NCBI RefSeq assembly: GCF_000234665.1
Contig: NC_018334.1
Location: forward strand, 372,001-436,000
Source: Leishmania mexicana MHOM/GT/2001/U1103
Taxonomy: Eukaryota; Euglenozoa; Kinetoplastea; Trypanosomatida; Trypanosomatidae
DNA length: 64,000 nt
Direction: 5' to 3'
Below the pieces are notes generated by a model, which had not been told where the DNA came from, did no database searches, and saw only the letters and a program-made list of their open reading frames with translations. Shown piece by piece: positions 61,150 to 64,000 of this stretch. A program made the translations under genes and the position numbers. Numbering within the stretch: the first letter of the stretch is position 1; each line of letters begins with the position of its first letter.

Positions 61150-62127
61150 CTGCAGAGCCAGAAGACTCAGGAAAGCGCGGCAACGAAATGCGAATGGCCT
61201 CGCAGTAGCGCCAAAAGTTAGCTCCGATAAAACACTCGACGTCGTCAGTGCGAGAAGGGAGCAAATGTAACGGGAAAGGATGCACGCACTGCACGTAGGC
61301 GGAGAGGCGAGCTGCGTCCGATGAGTTGTGGCTGGCGCAAAGGCTGTGAGCCCAGGGACGGATACGAGCACGTCACGACAACGTAAGGAGGGGGAGGCGA
61401 AAGGGAAACAAACGAGCTAGCAGAGAGGAGTAAGGATGGGAGGCGCGCGCGAGAGTGCCTAAGCGGGGACATAACGGGATCTTCGCAGATGAACAACAGT
61501 AGCACATGCAGCAGAAGCCCGGTTTAACGAGGCAAGAAATTCAGTTGCATAGCAGTGATACGGAGGACTCTTCCGTATCTGCGCTTTGATCACTGACACG
61601 CAGCACCTCCCTGGGGCGCGCTTTCGGAGGGGTCCGACTGCACTCTTTGTGATGACTCGCCGTTACACCGCTCTGCAGGTAACAAGTACGTGATGAGTAT
61701 CGGCGGCATGCGAAGAAAATGATGAGCTTCACACGCCCGACGCCTCCCTCGCGTCTCCTCTACATGGACGTTGAGGGCGAAGGAGCGGGAGGGGTGGTGC
61801 GCGTACCGAGTGCACTGGTTGCGATGAGAGAAGAAAGAATATGATGTCGCCGAGACGCGCGACAGACAGAAAGGGCGGCAACAGCGAAATCCACGACAGC
61901 GGTGCTTTCGTTTTTTTTCTTCGCCTACGGACGCACCCCTCCCTCCCCCCCCTCCACTTCACCAGTATCCCGCACCGCTGCTGCAGAACAAGACGACACG
62001 GACAACCTTGCTCGCACGCCTGCGCACAGCATACCCAATTGCGACACCGCGTCACCGACATGCTGGCGCCGACAAGCATCCGAGGAACACGTCTCTCGCC
62101 CTCCAACGGTGCTTAAAACGAGCGCTG
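61150..62127. other. Intergenic between the two p24 genes
   Basis: Just under 1 kb with no gene. It contains the 5' flank of the downstream p24 gene, where the frame stays open upstream to 61371 without a better start, and the 3'UTR of its paralog. Pyrimidine-rich plus-strand sequence lies at about 61908-61960. Confidence 0.6.
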
Positions 62128-62757
62128 TCAGATGGTGCGACGCTTCTCAACAAAACTCCGCAACAGCCACAGCTGGCCACCCGCTGCAACAAAGAAGCCC
62201 ACGACCTGCATGATGGACCACCAGTGCACGCCCTCACTTGCATGCTCGACAATGGTGCGGTGCTCCTTCTGGTTGTAGCGAATCGACTCCTGCAGTCTGC
62301 GCAGGATCTGCGTCTTGTCGAAGAGTGTCTGCACCTTCTTCTCGATTGGGTCGATCTCCTCCTCCCGAACGCCCCGGGTCGGGTCCGTGATGACGCGGAT
62401 GTCGAAGCTCACGCTCATGGGCGTCAGCGTCGACTGGGAGTTGTCAAACTCAAAGACGAGGTGGCGTGTCTTGTCCGTTGATGGAAGATTGAGGTACCCT
62501 TGTGGGCTGTCCTTCCACGCCTGCAGCACATCTCCCGTTTCACGACATCGAACGCGGACGGGAAAAACAAAGTCAGGGTTCATGTGAAATGCAAACAGCA
62601 AATTGTTGCCCGGTGGAACGACATCAGTGACGGAGAAAACCTCGGTCGCCTCAACCCCGACACCGATTGCAGACGCGGGAACAGCGACGGTAGCGACCAG
62701 AGCATCCAGTAGCAGCACCAGCACCGACACCGACAGCAACGCACCGTGTCTCTTCAT
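62128..62757 (-). CDS. p24/emp24/gp25L family protein (209 aa), second of a tandem pair
   Basis: The start is MKRHGALLSV. The order is the same as in its neighbour: signal peptide (about 1-29); GOLD domain (about 36-124, with NNLLFAFHMNPDFVFPVRVR and LVFEFDNSQS); coiled coil (about 135-175, DPIEKKVQTLFDKTQILRRL); transmembrane helix (about 179-199, WWSIMQVVGFFVAAGGQLWL); and the short basic tail LRSFVEKRRTI. The tail has a Lys-Arg-Arg cluster instead of the dilysine of the neighbour, which could change COPI binding. Only one luminal cysteine is present (about 71), so no intradomain disulfide can form. Cargo selection in ER-Golgi traffic is the known family role; the cargo here is unknown. Confidence 0.92.
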   Translation of the reverse strand: MKRHGALLSVSVLVLLLDALVATVAVPASAIGVGVEATEVFSVTDVVPPGNNLLFAFHMNPDFVFPVRVRCRETGDVLQAWKDSPQGYLNLPSTDKTRHLVFEFDNSQSTLTPMSVSFDIRVITDPTRGVREEEIDPIEKKVQTLFDKTQILRRLQESIRYNQKEHRTIVEHASEGVHWWSIMQVVGFFVAAGGQLWLLRSFVEKRRTI

Positions 62758-64000
62758 TTTGCTGTTGTGGAAGGGGGGAAGGTCTGCGGAGTACTTCAAA
62801 AAAATGGCCCCGAAAGCCCGGGGAGAGAGATGTGTAGGTGACTTAGTATCACCTGTTCGGTGCACAGACGTGTACTGTGCGCCTTTAGGGATGCACCGGC
62901 ACTGATCACGCGAACGTGAAGAAGAGGGCGCTCAGCCGGAGCTTATAGACACGCACCGATACGCAAAGGCCAGGGAAGGGCAACGAAAAAGGGGACAACG
63001 AGTAGGTCACAACAACAAATTGCCGGATGCACTGCTGCAATGACAACCGCCACTGCCTGCCCTGCGAACAACAAGATAAGTCAGAGCACCGCTTCATCCG
63101 TCATGAGCGACCGCAACGCTGCGCACGCTGTCGTTCAGTTTCCAGGGGGACATCTCCCAGTGGCAGAATAGCGTGGCTTAAAACCCTCTCTCGCTGCTCT
63201 TGAGGTTCAGCCAGCACACGCGGTGCGTATGATCCTTGAGAGCGGGCCAACGCGACACACATGCCAGGAAGCGGTGAACGATACCGCACTGCCCACGCGC
63301 CAAACGCCGTCGCCCTTCCCCCGAGTCCGTCCAGGCGAGACTGGCTGTTACCGCTGTGCGTTCTGCGACTACGAAAAAAAAGAGGCGCCCGTGACGGTGT
63401 GCACTCGAATTTTTCTCTCGATCGCAACCACAACACGTGGCGTGCGAAGAGCGGAAAACAAAACGTGGAGGTGACCGTTATTCGACGAGTGAAGGATGGC
63501 GCACACGCATTCAGTCGTGGAGGCCGTGGAGGAGAGACGAGGGCGATAATACAGGGAAAGAGGAGGGAGGGCTAAGATCCGGGCCGTGCACACAAGGACA
63601 TGTCCCTACGACATGCTATCAGACATTAGTGGACGTGAGGCAAAGAAGGGGGAAGCGGGTACGATGCCATGTGGTCAGCCATGGGCGTCCTCCGACGCCA
63701 CCCCCCCCCTCCCCTCCCCTCTCCCCGCCCGCAACTGAAGAGAAGAAAAGGGAAAGCTGCCAGAGATATAAGCCCGGAGAGCGGAGAGCGTTAGCAAGAG
63801 AAATCACATCACCATCGCCAAACGGTAAAGACCAGGGACAAAGCAAAGGCCTCAAGAGCACGCGCCACAAGTCGCTGGCAGCGCAATACGGACACAGAAA
63901 GGTGAGGTACATGACGGCAGCTGCTGCGCGGACAAGAACCACATCGCGAGCTTCAACGAATGGGGTGATCGCCCTTTTTTTCTATGCTTTCCGCGCCCTT
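62758..64000. other. Right-edge stretch without a gene
   Basis: It contains the 5' flank of the p24 gene and probably the 3'UTR of a gene beyond the window. A C-run (about 63702-63720) and purine-rich sequence are present. No open frame looks coding. Confidence 0.55.

Noticed and set aside
1..64000. Strand-switch region, tRNA, rRNA, snoRNA or CRISPR array
   Set aside because: All genes are on one strand. No cloverleaf with both promoter boxes, rRNA-like stretch, box C/D pair in suitable spacing or regularly spaced repeat array was seen. Small RNA genes could still be missed by eye.

Overview
The window looks like a stretch of a Leishmania (Leishmaniinae, trypanosomatid) nuclear chromosome. 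The evidence is that every protein-coding gene lies on the minus strand as one unidirectional polycistronic array, no introns are seen, and coding regions are GC-rich. Between genes the plus strand is purine-rich, so the transcribed strand is pyrimidine-rich, with many CA/GT/TA microsatellites. Several start codons sit just downstream of a polypyrimidine tract and an AG, as expected for spliced-leader trans-splicing. Retroposon remnants of the SIDER type recur in the 3'UTR regions.

Layout, in plus coordinates; transcription runs from high to low. At the right end are two tandem p24/emp24 cargo-receptor-like proteins (62128-62757 and 60502-61149). Next is a CFAP300-like axonemal dynein assembly factor (58576-59721) with a SIDER in its 3'UTR, then a decayed arrestin-domain gene (55586-57090). 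These are followed by an unknown 644-aa low-complexity protein (50694-52628), an FG-repeat nucleoporin with an N-terminal coiled coil (44709-47624), a biotin protein ligase (42792-43583), a SET-domain methyltransferase-like protein (39386-41602) and a basic Ala/Glu-rich protein of unknown function (36634-37785). Then come two RRM proteins that are diverged paralogs (31226-33526 and 20334-23051), each followed by about 8 kb of gene-free, low-complexity sequence. The left part holds a 951-aa unknown protein with a duplicated four-tyrosine motif (9003-11858), a DEAD-box-family protein that has lost its catalytic motifs (2348-4606), and the N-terminal part of an unknown protein that runs off the left edge (1-1426).

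Roles span secretory traffic, flagellar assembly, nuclear transport, protein biotinylation, methylation, RNA binding and probably ribosome biogenesis. This is typical of a trypanosomatid transcription unit, in which neighbours are not functionally related and control is post-transcriptional. I found no CRISPR, rRNA or tRNA gene, no convincing snoRNA and no strand-switch region. The most interesting items are the inactive-looking helicase, the RRM paralogs with two shared uncharacterised domains and a cysteine cluster in only one of them, the duplicated-tyrosine protein, the arrestin pseudogene, and the sense and antisense SIDER copies.
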